A program made the translations under genes and the position numbers. From Nigrospora sphaerica (lineage: Eukaryota > Ascomycota > Sordariomycetes > Amphisphaeriales > Apiosporaceae), in contig JAGVVL010000027.1 in the NCBI GenBank assembly GCA_018287875.1, forward strand, positions 558,001 to 622,000: a DNA stretch of 64,000 nucleotides. The letters are read 5' to 3'. Shown in pieces: positions 33,535 through 47,800 of this stretch; the first letter of the stretch is position 1, and each line of letters begins with the position of its first letter. Under the pieces are notes generated by a model. The model was not told where the DNA came from, ran no database searches, and saw only the letters and a list, made by a program, of their open reading frames with translations.

Positions 33535-36500
33535 ATTGGAGACGGCAATGTCGTAGGGGGGGAAGGGGGCAGAGAGGAAGAACAGAGACTTCCTCTTGAT
33601 CACATCGAAGGCGGGCGGGCGTGCAAGCGGACGAGTTGGCAGAGGGAGGATGACGCGGCGGCGAGCGGGGACGCGATTGGAATGTCGAGGACGACGGCGG
33701 CAGCAGTTTCGAGAAGATCGAGAGGCACGAGTTGGGCCGGGAGGTCGGTCGTCAGGCTGGGCGGAGCGGGAGCTGAGCGACACTGGCGAGCCCGCAAGCC
33801 GACCAAGGGATATGTGATGGTTGCACCTCCTGATTCAGTGGGTTTGCGCGGTCGGCCGGTCGGGTCGCTTCGATGGGCGGGTTGGCGACGACCGGATGGC
33901 GCGGAGGAGACGGTGTGACGGATGGCGCTAGCACTATCCAGCGCGATGAAACCGGGGCTCGACGATGGAAGAGTCGGGTTGAGGTTATTTGAAGTGGACG
34001 AGAAGGAAAGGGATGGATTGAGAGAAACGAGGCTCGAATGAGAAAGATGGAAAAAGGTCTCATATGCAGGATGCGCGGGCCGACATTGTAATGGCGTGCG
34101 TGGTGTGTGTGTGTGTGTGTAAGTGTGTGTGTGTGAGAGAGAGAGTATGTACGGGTGCTTGCTTGTTGTGCTGGTCACGCAGCCAGGGCTTCTCCCGGGG
34201 GGGTCGATAGTGGTATCGCATGTAATACGGGAGGACACCTGAATGAGAAGGTAGGTACAATAGATGGATGTACCCAAGTACATAGACAAATGTAACCCCA
34301 ATCAGTGCCCACGCTGGCCGTCAACTCCGTCTCGCCCCTCCACCGGTCTCAAACCCGAGGGCGCGCAGGTGGGAAGTTGCTTCTGATCAGTGACAGAGGG
34401 CGGCGGTCCGATCGCCGACGGGCGTTTCCCCCCCAAATCGGTACATTCTGACCCTGACGGTCAAGCAAAAGGGCAGGGTACGGATTGCAAGGAATCCCAT
34501 TCCACGATAGTAAGTCGCCCTTACGCCTCGTATGCATCAGCAGCAATCAGCCAGCCTAGGCAGCCGAATTCCCAGCTGCTACGGCGCGCGCCGCGAATGA
34601 CGAAGACCGGATGGCCAACGACGACAACAAGCAGTTCCTCCGTCCTTATCAACCCACATCCCCTCTCATCTCTATACTTGACTATACCCGCACCCCCTTG
34701 GTAGGTCGGTCGGCTGGTCTGGTGTACAAAGTACTTCGTAGATGCAGGCCCCCCAAACTCGGTTCGAGTCCGGCGTGGATGATGTGCTACCATGTGCTCC
34801 ACGCTAGTCCCACAGCTTGGTTGGGGTCCGGAGCATCATCAGGGTACCCGGGCGCGTTCGCGGGAACGCTTACGCATCTTTCGCAAAGCCACGATCCAGG
34901 TTCCTGACAAAAAGGGCCATCCGTGTCTGCCTGCTTGCTATCGACAGGTCGCGAAGGGGAAGAAGGGGGAAGGAAGGCTGACGGGCGACTAGAATCTGTC
35001 CATTTCCACAGGAGTCCAAGGTACCCGTCCCGAATGGACACTTAATTTACCCTTTACCGGTAAAGTACGACTTTGCCGTGGCCGCTTGGCTCTTCCACCT
35101 TATCCGAGCTCGCTACCTGACGCGCGAACGTGCCCGATGCTGGCAAGGCATGGGGTACTGCGTGTTGGCCCTCCCCTCCCATCCCCCCTCATTAGCAAAG
35201 GCGGCCGTGCTTTATTCTTTTTATTTTTTTTGTGCGCGGGAACGTGCCCTCGCGGACCCCCTTCAGGATGGAGAGGGATTTTCGCTGATGGTGAGACGAA
35301 CCCTGGATTTTGCTGACGACCCCCTTCCCGCGCCGACCGCCGTCTGCGACCCGAAGACGGGCTGGGCAGACATGGTAGCGGTCTGGGCGAGCGGCTGGGG
35401 GAGGGGCAAAGGGGAGGGGGGGCCCTGGGGGGGCCTCGCCGGCCGCCCTCGTTAGCGTCCCCGAATAGGAGGTACGCGGGAGACTGACGGGCGAGACGGG
35501 GTATCTCGTAGTCCCTACAAGAAGGGGGTCCCAGGGACACTATGATGCCATATCCAGTTCGCCCCAACCTTGGGCAGCTCGGGCGGCGTCGGCCGGGCGG
35601 CTGGTCTCGAAAAGTGTGTCCGGCCGTCAGTCGGCCGCTGTCTTGTCTCGCTCGCAGCCCTCAACCCCAGCAGCCACTGGGCGCGCTGTCAGGCAGTCAG
35701 TCGGGCATTCAGTTGCCGTGTGTGGAAGCATGAGGACGTTGGGATACGTACAGCAAGCACTTGGGAACCTAGACAAGTCTTGCCTACGATGAAAAAGCCG
35801 ACTACGGGGCCCCGTCCATCTAGCACATACCTCCAGTCGGTGCCGGCGCCGCGTCCATCAAGCCGTCGACCGTTGGGCCCGGGCTGGGGCCTCGAGGTCG
35901 CCTTAGCAGTAGGCATGACGTGCATCGGCATGGCAAGCGAGGCAAGTCGGAGGTTGATTTCCGTGCCTGTGCTTCCCACCCTGGATCGGGCCCCCGCGTG
36001 GGTAAATGCGAAGCCCGGCTGGAAGCCAGCAAAGGCCTTCTCGGCAAATCCGAGCAGCTTCAAGAGGGAGACCCTTGAGGCGCGACACCGATCGTGGAAA
36101 TCCATGGGCGTCCCGCCGCTGTTTCCTTTCTCGTCCCCGCTTGGCCAGAACCTCGCCGCCCCTGTCGTACACGATTCAACGTCAGTTGTTTCATCGCCCG
36201 AGACTTGGCGCGCCAGCTCGCAGCGAGGGAGTCGCTTGTCGAAGCCAGACGGGGACGGGCTGGACCGTTAGCCAAGCGATGAAATGCAACTCTGATACTC
36301 CGTACTCTCCTTGATGCCCGTCTCCCATGCGACCTTCGTCCCTATTTCGGGTACTCTCCGGTACCTCCTTGCCGACGCCTTTGCCAGCCGCGCATCTGCT
36401 TCGAGGAAACGGAGCCCCCGTCCGAATCCAGTGCCTCCAACCGCGCATCATGGGTTGGCCCCCGATGCATCCTAATGCGACCATGCCCAGCCTCCGCCCC

Positions 36501-37724
36501 CTCCCAATGCCGTCAAGTAGCAGAAATGCGTATAGAAGGACGGGATCCCGGGGAAAGCTCGAGACCTACATCAGAGCCTGAACCTCGAAACCGGGCTGGC
36601 CCAGCGACACGGTAACGACGCACTGGCCACGACGAAAAGCAAACAATGCCTGCCTCCCGTCACAATGCCGGCGTCGGCTACTTATCAATCGGCCTGTGTG
36701 GCCACGGGCCCCTTACACCGCCGACTACCTGCAGAGGATGCGCATAAGACGAATAAGAAAGAAGCCTATCGGTTTCCCAGCTTGACTATGCGCCCAGGTC
36801 TTCCCCAGCTTGACCATGCGCCCAGGTCTTTTTCCATGTACGTGCCGCATCGCTCTCCGCTATCTGATCAGGGTCCAACCCGTACCCTTCTACCCCCCTT
36901 CCCCCTCCCCAGTGCCCCCTTCAACATCCCGGACTGACAATGGTCAGATCGACTTGCGATCTACCACCAGACCGCCCTCCCCTCCTGTCTCAGCCCTGGC
37001 GATATGTCGTATCCAGAGGGAAGCAAGGGGGGAAAGGCACGACTCCATCTCTGTAGATCCGTGGCGGTGGTTTCGAGCTATGGGGAAATGGTTTTCCAAG
37101 TGGAAATGACCTGCCACCCAGGGCCAGCATCCGCACCAGCCCCGAGTTAGACTGCCCGCCCAGGAGCCGGTGGGTCGGAAGATCATATTCGCTCGCGTTC
37201 GATACGTACAGCTGCCTCGGTTAGGGCCTTTGTGGGCAGTATCCGCCACCCCGTTGCTAGCATTCATTACCAGAAACAGACAACAGGGAGCACGCGCTCA
37301 CGGCCCTCATACACTTTATCGTACTTGCCTCCGTGGGCTCCGGTCTTCGGTCCCTAAACGCCGCGCGGCCAACTCGGGCGGCAGCTCGGTTGTATTTCCC
37401 AATACGCGCTATCGTTCCTATACCTCAAGGGGATGATCAAAAGTCATGGGTGCACATCCGCCGTACGGCTAGGCAAGCAATCATACCACGTCGTACGCAG
37501 TTGAGAGCCCTACGACAGATGGACAATAGTATTGAGAGAGAAGCAGCATTTCGGTATAAATGCCTATGGTGCTCAGGACGTGCGTCGATGCACATTCCTA
37601 TTGCCGGTGAAGAGGAATTCCCAGCGAAATAGAAACATAAACAACTGGGTGCCATGAGGCCATGTGACAGACGGTTGCCTCGCTTTCCCGCAATCACTCG
37701 ACTTCTGGCTCATCTCCGGGACAA
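33535..37724. other. IRE1 upstream region and intergenic sequence
   Basis: The part next to IRE1 (33535 to about 34300) is presumably promoter and leader. On the minus strand it is open but lacks an in-frame ATG joined to IRE1. A GT/GA simple repeat lies at 34103–34146. From 34300 to 37724 I see no conserved protein, no RNA gene and no transposon, only scattered chance frames. Confidence 0.45.
34103..34146. repeat. GT/GA microsatellite
   Basis: This is a (GT)n run broken once by AA and passing into (GA)n, about 570 bp upstream of the IRE1 start codon. Confidence 0.9.
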
Positions 37725-40700
37725 CTACCATCGCAGGTAAACCCAAACTGGGCATCTTCCGTCCTGTATTTTGCTAACCTCGAAAAGACGATGGGACTGT
37801 ACCATACAGTGAGCACCCAACGTTCGACATTCCATGCACATACCGAAAATACCATCACAGCACACTCTGCAAACATCGTAGACCCCCGGTGCGTCTGCCA
37901 TGCAAATGTCGCAAGACAGCCCTGGCGCACCAAAATGCGCTGGCTCCCCCCATGCCCATATCAAGCGAGAGCGATCCCAGGCCGGAGCTCTCTGCGTGCT
38001 CAGCCAGACGTTTTGTAATCCGTGCATGGCCTTGCTTTTGAGCCCACCGAGAGGATTTCGACCCAAGTCGTCCGGGTTTAGGACATCGACCTCGGTCGAA
38101 GCCAGAAGCCGCTCAACCACTTCAAGGCGCCCATGGCGGCTAGCGAATGATACCAGGGATGCCCCATAATGGTCGGTCACGTTGAAAACCGAGTGCATAT
38201 TCCCCAGAACATTGAAAGCCTCGCATTTCTTGTCTCGAACAGCGTTAAAGATGGACATCCGCCCAAGGTCATCGGCCACCGTCCAAGCCACGGCATCATG
38301 AGTCAGTATCAGTTCAACGATCTTAATATGGCCCGCAGCCGAGGCTTTGTGTAGCGAGCTTGGACAGAAGACAGCCGGGGCATCCAATTTGAACCACCGT
38401 TGCCAAATCCGTCGGGTCAATCCAATGTGGACATCACCAGAAGCAGTATTGGGTGGCGTCGATCCGGTATCTGTCGAGGCCCTCCAGTTGGGGTCAGCGC
38501 CGTGCTCCAGAAGCCGTCTGACTGCCTCATCGCAGCGGCTCAGGGAGGCTGATCCCAGTGGCGTCCAGCCGTCACGACTTTGGACCTTCCAGTCGGCGCC
38601 ATATTCCAGGAGCAGTTGGACTACTTCGAAGTGGCCTTTGAGGCAAGCTTCATTCAGTGGCGTCCATCCATCCTTATTTGGGATCAACGAATTGGCACCT
38701 CGTTTGGGAAGCAGTCGGGCCACTCCTATGCGACCATAGCGAGAAGCAGCATTCAGTGGCGTATGCCCGTTCGCGTTGGGAATCGCTGAGTCGGCGCCCC
38801 TGGCGAGGAGCAGCCGTAAGAAATTCGTTTGGCCCTCGTGTGCCGCTGCTCCAAGGGCCGAACCGTGCTTACCACCTAAAACGTTCACACCAGCGCCCCT
38901 GTCGATAAGCCACTGGACAATGTTGATGTGATTTCGAGCTGATGCTGCGGCCAGTGCCGATCCGTAGTAGCCACAGGGAAATTTGATTGCATCTCCGAGT
39001 GACGCGGTGGAGACGCCGTATTCTGATGGATACTCGCAAAGGGCGATGGCCGCAGGGAGAAATCCAGAAAGTGAAGCGCAGTGCAGCGGGATGGCTATAC
39101 GCCCCCTGGGTCTGCTGAAATCGTGGTCATTATCCCAGAGTGAAACCCAGCTCGCGAATGCACCGGGGCCACTTTCGAACAGTTGCGTAATATGCTCTTC
39201 GGTGTGGCCTGCTTTGCTGTCTGTGGGTCAAACAGAAGAGCCAAGTAAACAGAAGTCATAGGGTATGCGCATGCTTCTTTTCCACGCTGTATGATGTGAC
39301 CCCATCCTGCTGAAGGATGCGCTCTGATTCAAGATATTCCTGAACAGACAAGTGACCGATACGTATCGTGGTACTCTTACCCGATGATTCGTGTAAAGAC
39401 CGCGGGTCGGCGGAGAAAGGAAGGTCGACTTCGGTGAAACCAAGACACACTTCTCGAAGCCCATCCAGATGCTTCAGTCGGCGCTTCATGTTGAATCTGG
39501 GATGCTCTCCCATATCGACAGCGACGGCATCGATGATCTCTGGCACAGTCAGGGGCCTCATAACTCAGCAGAGCACGGTCAGCATCTGTTGGGCGTAGCT
39601 CTTCATCATGGGAGGGATGTTCTGCAACACCCTTCTGTACGTCTCATCTAAGGTTTGGGGTAGAGTATGAAGTAGCTGCTCAAGCAGGTCCTCGCTCACG
39701 GCGCAAGCAGCTAGCGCGTCGAGTTGGCAATCCACCCGGCGAAACCTGGATAATTGCATCAGTCAACGCGGAATGGAGTAGTACGACTGAACGTACGCGC
39801 CCTCGGCTTCCTCTTTAAGAACTTGCTCGATCTGATCGTAGTGGTCTGCCCACTTCCGAAGACGCCGATTTCCGTGGAGGCTCCCAGAGATGAAAGATGC
39901 GATATCTTTGTCTATTCCATCATTTGTCATGGGAATTGTCTTTTCTGATTTGGGTTCGAGCCCGTCGCGAATTTCGACCTCATCTCGACTTGTGGCAAGG
40001 AGATGCAGGCCTGGCACCGACCAAGAGCGTATGCCCTCCACAGCTGCCAATACTGCTGCTCGATGCTTCTCCCTGTGACTCTCATCCAGGGCGTCTAAGA
40101 TGATGTAGACGTCCCAAAACGCTCGCACGAGTTGATGGAGACAGTCGAGGGGGGCCTCCTCTGGCGGACTGGAGTTACGATACCTTGTGTGCAACTGAAC
40201 AAGGGCCGTGGGAGCACCGCCAAGCCGACCTGCTAGTTGCGAGACCAACGCCAGAAGCATTGCAATGCGTCCTGTTTTCTGCTGTCATTGAAGGTGAAGA
40301 AGAAGAGTGCGATAGCAATCCGCCGGCTGTGCTCTCTTCGCCAAGTAATCATGCTCGATGTCGATGGCGTGACGAAGAGTACATTGAATGACCGTCGAGG
40401 ATAAGACGGATTTCCCGCAGCCTGCGAAGCCCATTAACCATATAAAAGAGCCAGGCTGCTCAAGCCACGTAGAGAATGACGGACCCTTGACGAACCACAA
40501 GCCAGTATTCGGGTGCCTCCTCTTGCAAGTCGCATTGAAGTTGATCGAGGTATCAGGCGCTTTGAGCCAGCGCTCGAGCTCGGAGAAGATCTGAGAGGTC
40601 CGGACGAGATCCATAACCGCCTTGATAACGTCGATGTTGTCGCCTATTTTCTTCGACCGAGGACTGCTGCAGCAGCTGCAGAGCCATAGAGAGGTATTTG

Positions 40701-41104
40701 ACCAGGTCGCCGATATCTTCCTCAAGTTTCTGGAAGGTGCTTTGTCGAAAGAGGCACGCAAGTCGGCGGCTTGCCGCCTGAAGAGCAGTTCGAAAGCCGT
40801 CGACTGGGGTCTGCTTGAACTTCTTTGCTTCTTGCTCCAGCTCTTCTATATACTCGCGACACTCTTCGATCGCAGATTCAATGCTTTTCAGCAGCCCCTC
40901 CTCGTCTTCTCGGAACGTACGATCCAGATGGGATCGTAGGCTTTCGAGGACACACAAAAGTCTGTCCAGACCTTGTAGCGTATGGGCTGCATCTGCATAC
41001 TGGCCTTTGGCGCTAGAGTAATAATTGAAGAGCGACTGGATAACTTGGATACCTAGCGAGACGATTCCCACCACGCTTCCTGCCACCGATAAGGGGTCAG
41101 ACAT
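37725..41104 (-). pseudogene. NLR-D: decayed HeLo-like–NACHT–ankyrin–ZZ receptor
   Basis: This is a STAND receptor in pieces. From the ATG at 41104 an N-terminal domain of the fungal HeLo-like type (MSDPLSVAGSVVGIVSLGIQ) runs to about 40660, where the conserved continuation (IGDNIDVIKAVMDL) lies in another frame. The NACHT P-loop (GFAGCGKS) is readable. The following FFFTFNDSRKQD segment (~40330–40265) is out of frame and the frame then returns (MLLALVSQLAGRLGG, VYIILDALDES, LLATSRDE). A plausible 49-nt intron ends at 39757. A TGA interrupts the frame at 39565–39567. After ~39240 the frame changes again into ankyrin repeats, which run to ~38100. The C-terminus is a Cys/His-rich ZZ-type finger (CDICM…CRVCC…CMEC). 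At least four lesions cannot be explained by introns, so this is a pseudogene unless the assembly is faulty. Confidence 0.8.
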
Positions 41105-44100
41105 GGCAATATCGCTCCATGGGGATAGACTTAGCGTGCTGGGTTTTGGGTCTTCTGACCGTGTCTGCTTTGAGGACTGACGGTATATTTGGGTAATTCT
41201 CGGACGAGGCGTGGCGAGATGAGACTGTGACGGCGGTGCCCCGGTCGATGCACAGGACAGCAGCAAATTGTGAGATTCCCACCATCGAACGACGAGACTG
41301 AAGAGTTGGTCTCTCAATGGGTAACAATGAACCCCTCACGCGACTTGAGCCGACTTCCATTCAGTATGCTTGCTGCCCGCTGGTAATTGTTGGGCGGAGA
41401 TCACATCTGCGCGTGACGTTGGTCGTCACAATCTCGCGTACGTGCATTGAACGCCCCCCGACTGGACCGGGGCGACACATAGCAGGCTGGCGCAGCCACC
41501 ACCTGCATGCAAAGAGAACTTATCATGAAGAATGATTGGACTCATGGGCAGTGCCGTAGGCCGAACGCATCAGATGTGGCAGTGGATGGCTGACCAGGGA
41601 AGTGAGAAGAATACAAGACTCATGGTTATCTTCCGAACATGTTACGATACCTCGTCGCAAACAGGAGCGGTGCGAGGGGTGTGGCACGACCCACGCATGG
41701 ACTACAAAGCTCTCCCTCCGCCCCAGCCGTTATCTGCCTGCGGCCGAGTTCATCCATCACACGGCTCACTTGCCAGCACCAACATAAATTCTACAGTCTG
41801 GTGGATTGCCTAGTGACTTTTCCAATTCCCGATCCATCGGTAGATCTGTGGCGAGATCTGGGGGTCGCTTTCCATCTCGAGGAAGCGGGGTTCATCCTGC
41901 GCCGTGGGCCTGTTGAGCCGGACCGTTAAGGGGAAAATCCGGCGGCGCGATGAGAACGTTTCTCGTGATATTCTCACCTGCCAAAACGATAATACGGCTT
42001 GTACCGTCGTTGCAGAAGCTGCATCGACTTTCCAATGCGACAGTGGTAAATTGGTGATACAAGAGTAGTCCCGAGCGGCAACCAGAGTTGACGTCCACCC
42101 ATGGATGCCTGGAACTAGATACCTTAGTTGTACAGAAAGAGTCCGGCACCCGTCTCGATACGGCTACCTTGAATCATCGGTATACCAGGTTCCAGGCAAT
42201 GTGGGGAGGCACAGCCAGAGTCACCCTTGGGCATCTCGTGCTTACGATCTAACAAAAGCCCGGAAGACCGAGCATAGCATGGATGTTTGCACGGCGACCT
42301 GGTGATCACATCACACATAGGTAGCTGGCTCATTGCCACCAGTGAACGGCGAACCCGGCAGTCATGGCGCTGATCGTGAATGCTATTCGCGATGCGCCAG
42401 ACAAGCTGCTGATTATGGTATCACCCCCCTCCACTGCTGGGAGGAGATTTTAGGTGAGCAGTAACTTTCTGGTAACCTGAGCCGGCAGAACATGCTGGCT
42501 ACCGGGGTTCAGTAGCATAAGTATGGGACCAGACGCGAAATGTGGCACATAGCTGTCCTATGGCCCGAAGCGCCCAGCCCTGAGGACGTGGTAAGGGAAT
42601 GGGACTACATGTAACGCGTCAACGTCTGATCCGGCTACCAGCTGTGGAGAAGCGACAGGATATCGCCACGCGACCACGATTACATGATCTTGAGATGCCC
42701 TGACGATTTCAGGAAGTTATTCTTCGGAGTCTTCACTGGGGACCCGGGACGAAGCCGCATGGTACATGCGCTCATTGCACGGGATTAATCTACGAGCGCT
42801 GGTGTTCCGATATAATTACCTAGGTCCTGCGCCAGTTGCGGCGAAGTTCACCACTTGCTACCATGATGATTGCCTGACTACGGGAGAGAACCAACATGAC
42901 CAGCTCCTCAGCGACTGCTCGAGCGCTAGGCTCGAGCCTCTTACATCAAAGACGGCTTTGGAATTAATAGAAAGTCATCGCATTGAAAGTTCTTATTGGG
43001 TGAGTACCGTCAGGATATCCACCCAAGGGTTTTTGGGCATCATTTTCTGCTTGTTGGAGATGATAATCCCAAGATGGGCTCGGGTGCGTTTCAAGCGGTG
43101 GACTGAAGCTCATTAGGAAGTGTCGAAATGGACCCATTGGGCCAGGAACTCACGCATAGAAGCACCATTCAGGAATGGCTTCGGGCGCCATGGACCGGTC
43201 TATCGAAAATGCAAAGTTAGTTGCCATATACTTCTCTTGCTTACACTCATGTTCATAAATCCCACCTCTACTCTTCTTTCAGTCGCCTGGACATGTCCGC
43301 CCCACAGGAGCCTCGCCATTACTTCAGCTTACATCCGTGGAAAGTTAAGGTTTCCGGATATACAAGGTTCCTGGTTGAAATGGCTTTTATATCTGCCAAC
43401 CCTACGTAACACCATCAGACGGCCCCGATGATGCCCGTATGCTAGTATGGGAGCCGCATCAAGGTAGCGCTATGGCATGTGAGCAGAGGGGTTACTGCCA
43501 TCCAGCGTATGAACCAGTGGCTCCAGCTGTTGGCGACAAGGCCATTGGCCAGTAAGGTTTCGAGTGATGGCCGTGACGTAACGCTGCCTCTACGGGAGTT
43601 GCCACAGCTACCAAGAGCACGACACCGGAAAGCCCAGTGACAAAGTCGCGGGCGATTGCTATGGATCATGGGAGGTAAGTATGTGCCTACAGAACTTGGT
43701 CCTCCATGAGCTTGAAAGGCCCATCCATCGTTGGCCGCGGGGTTGGTTCCCCACTGTCTCCCGAGACCCGCCGACGGAAGATGCCACAGAAAGCCGGGCC
43801 CGGCAATATCACAGGGTCAGAGTCTCGGGAACTTGTGTGGGTTGTTTTTCTCGATTGAGCCAGGCTGTGTATGTACGTCCCGGCACCAGGCGAGAAGGAG
43901 AGTGGCAGCATGGGCTTATGGGCATTGCCCAACCGAGGCATCTATACCGAGTCCGCGTGCTTGCTTCGGTCTGCATGGGGTCGATGGCGCCGTCACATAT
44001 CCGTTTGAACCAAGCCTGGCAAGCCGGGTTGCCAGGTTACGATGCGCGCTGGCGAGGGCCAGTAGGCATGCAAGTCGAGAAGGAGAGGGCCAGAAGGAAA

Positions 44101-44811
44101 TACGGGAGTGCCGCCTCACTGCGAGCTGGAGGCCGGCAGCGGCATCAACCCCCACGCCGCAAAATGAAACCCGCTACCTCGCTCGGATTTCTCGCCCATC
44201 CCAGCGACTTCATTTATTCGTCTGCAGGTGACGCCGGTCCGAGCCCGAGTTTGCTTCACATCCCGGCAAAGTATCGTGGGCTTGTACACAGTGAAAAGTA
44301 AAAGAAATGCCGTTGCCAACGTCGTCGTTAGTGGGGTTCAAAATCAATTAAACCTCTCCCCTAGCCTAGGTACTTCGTCCAGTACGGGGTTGGTGGGCGG
44401 AAAACGCGCTAGATGTGCTCTGTGACACGTCGCTGACGCGGTAAGCCATGCAGTCGCGTTGGGGGGAAAACTCAAGAACGGCGAGAGGTTCCCACGGAAT
44501 CGGATCGCCATTGCCATTGACGACGATAGAGAACAATCTGGCTGTCCATTGGAGGTTGCCTGCAGTATCTGGTGCTTCTGAGTCAATTGCACACCTCCCT
44601 TGACAATCAGTCCCCAGGCAGCGCGTGTGATTGATTGTCTGCCTGCTGCTCACCAATCCACGCGTGCCGGCAAAGATACCAATTATCCCCGCCATTTCGT
44701 CCTACACCTCAGTAGTTGCAAAATCATCCACCTTCGCCCTCATCATCAGATTCTTTGGCGTTTGTCGCACTTTTCGCCGGCCTGTCTCTTCATTTCAATG
44801 TAACCGCCAAC
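41105..44811. other. Intergenic, no supported gene
   Basis: The sequence is less GC-rich than its surroundings. Open frames such as 42766–43116 show no domain, and no transposon or RNA gene is recognised. The last 200 bases precede the next ATG. Confidence 0.45.
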
Positions 44812-47800
44812 ATGTCCTTGAACACGCAGAAGGAACAGCCCAGGTCTTGCTTGGTCAAGCTCTACACGCAGGCCTTCTACCATGGCGTCGCCAACGGAGG
44901 ACCCCAATCTATTGCGAACTACCGGATTGCGAGGGCCAAGTTGGACACGTTCGGATCACTTGCGGCGACAGCACTCAAAAGATACCTGGAAGACTGTTCC
45001 CATGACGCGGACTCCGTCGAGATCGATCTCGTTCTCGACGACCAATACTTCCGTCTGCACGCCAATGATTCTCTCAGCTTGCTTGAGAAGGGCGAGGTCA
45101 CCCATGTTGTTTTAAACCTACCGCCCAAATTGTCTCATTCCGCCAGAGCGGCATCAGTCACCAGAGCGGCGTCAGTCACCAGAGCGGCGCCAGTCACCAG
45201 AGCGGCGTCAGGCACCAGAGCGGCGCCAGTCACCAGAGCGGCGTCCGCTCGAGCCACGACACCTCACTCCATGATCCAGCGTCGCCGATCTTCCACGGTT
45301 CAGCCTGCCTCAGCGCCGCCCAAAATACAAACCATTCTCATCAGTGATGACAGCACCACTGAGGACGCCATTGCTGCCACAGTGCCGAAGAAGGCTGCCG
45401 CCAAGAGCAGAAGATCTTCATCCGTTGGCCCCAAGATTTCGAAAAGCAGAATTCGAGTCCCCAAAGACGCCGAAGTCCTATCTATATCGTCGGATGTAAG
45501 TTTCTGCCGCCGGAGAAACAGGCCTTTGCCACAAATGACTGATCCATTGTCCCAGACCAATGAAGACGCGGATGATAAAGCCACTCAGAGACCCCAAGCT
45601 CGGGGTCGCTCTCCTGTCGTGCGTAATACCTGGCGAGAAAGTGGAACGAAGCTTTCGGTCAATTTCAAGAACGCGGCACTTGAGGCGATGCGGCAGAATC
45701 GGTCGGCTGAGCTGGCTGGGACCAAAGACCAGACGTTGAAGGTCGCGCAGAAAGTCTCGCCAATACCCAAATCATCGAGCATGGCCGACCCCTATGAGAT
45801 ACCTTCATCCGGTGAGGATCTCCAGGCCAAGAAGGAAAGAACAAAGCCTCGAGAGGCCGAGTCCCGCGCTTCTGTCATGCCAACGACACCTGCCCAACGC
45901 CCAGCTAGCATACTCGTACGCAGTGGCGGCGCCACGACTAGGCGGCCGTCGTCCAAGCCAACAACCCCGGCTGTCATCCCCCCCGATGCTAAAATCATCT
46001 CGATAGCCGACACCTCTGTTGCGGATGAATCGGACGACTCAGTTGTACCGATTGTTCCCCAACAACCCCCTGGGTCCTGTCAGGCGAACCGATCGGGAAA
46101 CAGTGGCCTGGAGAAGCGCAAGCCATCGCCAGCAGCGGACAAAAGGAATGGCAAGCGTCCAATGCAGCACCGAATAAATGAGAACATCAGGTTCGTGTCA
46201 CCCGCCACTGGTTCTGGCATTACGGATGAGGGCAGGGCAGAGAATCCCTCGATTGCGGCGCGCTTTTCCGTGGCAAATTCCCGGGGCGTCTTTCCGCTGT
46301 ACCCTAAGAAGCGCCTGCAGCCTGAGACGACTTCGGAAGCAAGCGATCGGCCTTGCGCCGCTCGGGCTGATGTTTCGTGTTCAGAGTCCCCGCATATCAC
46401 AAAGGCGACAAGGCCGCCGCCTTCCAGTGCGCCGGCCAAGACTTTGGCCTCCAGGTCGCAGGCGACGGCAGGTCTAGACACGCTCAAACTCATAGGAGGG
46501 ATCAGAGCAGAAATGAACCGCAAAGAGAAAGAGTGGGAAGCTGAGCAGCAGAAGGAGGATCTGAAGAAAGCATCGGCAATGGTCAGGCCCAAGAGCATCT
46601 CGCCCCAGGCAGCGATTGACTTACTCGTGGGGAAATCAAGGGTTAAGCTTGCACGTGAAAGTAGGCCATACTTACTTGGTTCTCGTGATGTCGCCTGAAG
46701 CACGCTAACGGGATTGTGCAGAGAGGTCGAAATCGGTTCCGGCGAGCTTCCTCAAGGAACCCGAATACTCTGACGATGACATGAGCGAAATCATCAACCC
46801 ACCGACGACCCTACGAGGAACCCGAAAGAGAGGCGGCGTGGTGGCCACAGACTCGGTACCTGGCGGCCAAGCGAGTACGCAGCGCTTCCCGGCCCCGACG
46901 ACCACCTCTACCCCCATTAACAAGCCTGTAGTAACATTCACGCCCTCGTTGCGGAAACTGAAATACTCGGGGGCCGACTTCAAGCCCATGAATACGCTGG
47001 ACCCCAAGCCCGCGAGATCGCAGCCGCCCACGCTGACCAGCCCCACCAAGTTCTCCAGCTATCCACGCTACGTTCAAAGAGTCTTCTCCGATCCCGAGTC
47101 TTCTGACAAAGAGAAAGAAGCCCAGAATGACAGTGTTCAGAAAATCTTCTCCGATCTCGCATCTGCTGGCAACGAGCCTTCTGACAACGAGTCTTCTGAC
47201 AACAAATCTTCTGGCGAGTCTTCTTCCGCCAGGGAGAAGGAATCACAGAGTGACAGCGAGGCTTCCGTCACGTCTTGGGGCTTGCAGGGGGAACGGAGGT
47301 TCCATGTTGAGGAACTCGACGACGATGGCCTTCCGAAGGCGTTCAAGGCATGGCAGGACAAGTACGGGTCCACTTTCAGACATGACGCGAACCTTCCGTA
47401 CCTCTACATTGACGACGGCCCCTGGGAGGGCCTTATCGTCGACGGCAAGCATATTGGTAAATACATCAGTAGCTGCCGGCCGCCATCCGCAGACATCATT
47501 GCCGAAATGACGGAGAAGGCGGTGTCGCGGTTCTCGGAGCTTTCAGAGTCAGCTGATTCGTCAGAGGAGGAGATGGGGGACGAGGGCAATGCAGAGGCGA
47601 CACTGCCTCCCATCGACAACTGGCGACAAGCAACACCGCCCGCCAGCTGGTCGGACGAGGTTCATATCAGAGAACAGCTTGAAATGGAATGCCCGCCGTC
47701 TAACCAAGAGCTCGGCATGCTCATGAGCTCCAGCCCCTTGAGAAAACAGAACTTGGAGAGACAGGCCCCTCCCTTGGCACAGACACCTTCCCAGAGAACG

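Noticed and set aside
42766..43116. Possible 116-codon gene
   Set aside because: There is no domain, no supporting exon structure and no conserved-looking segment, so chance is the simpler explanation.
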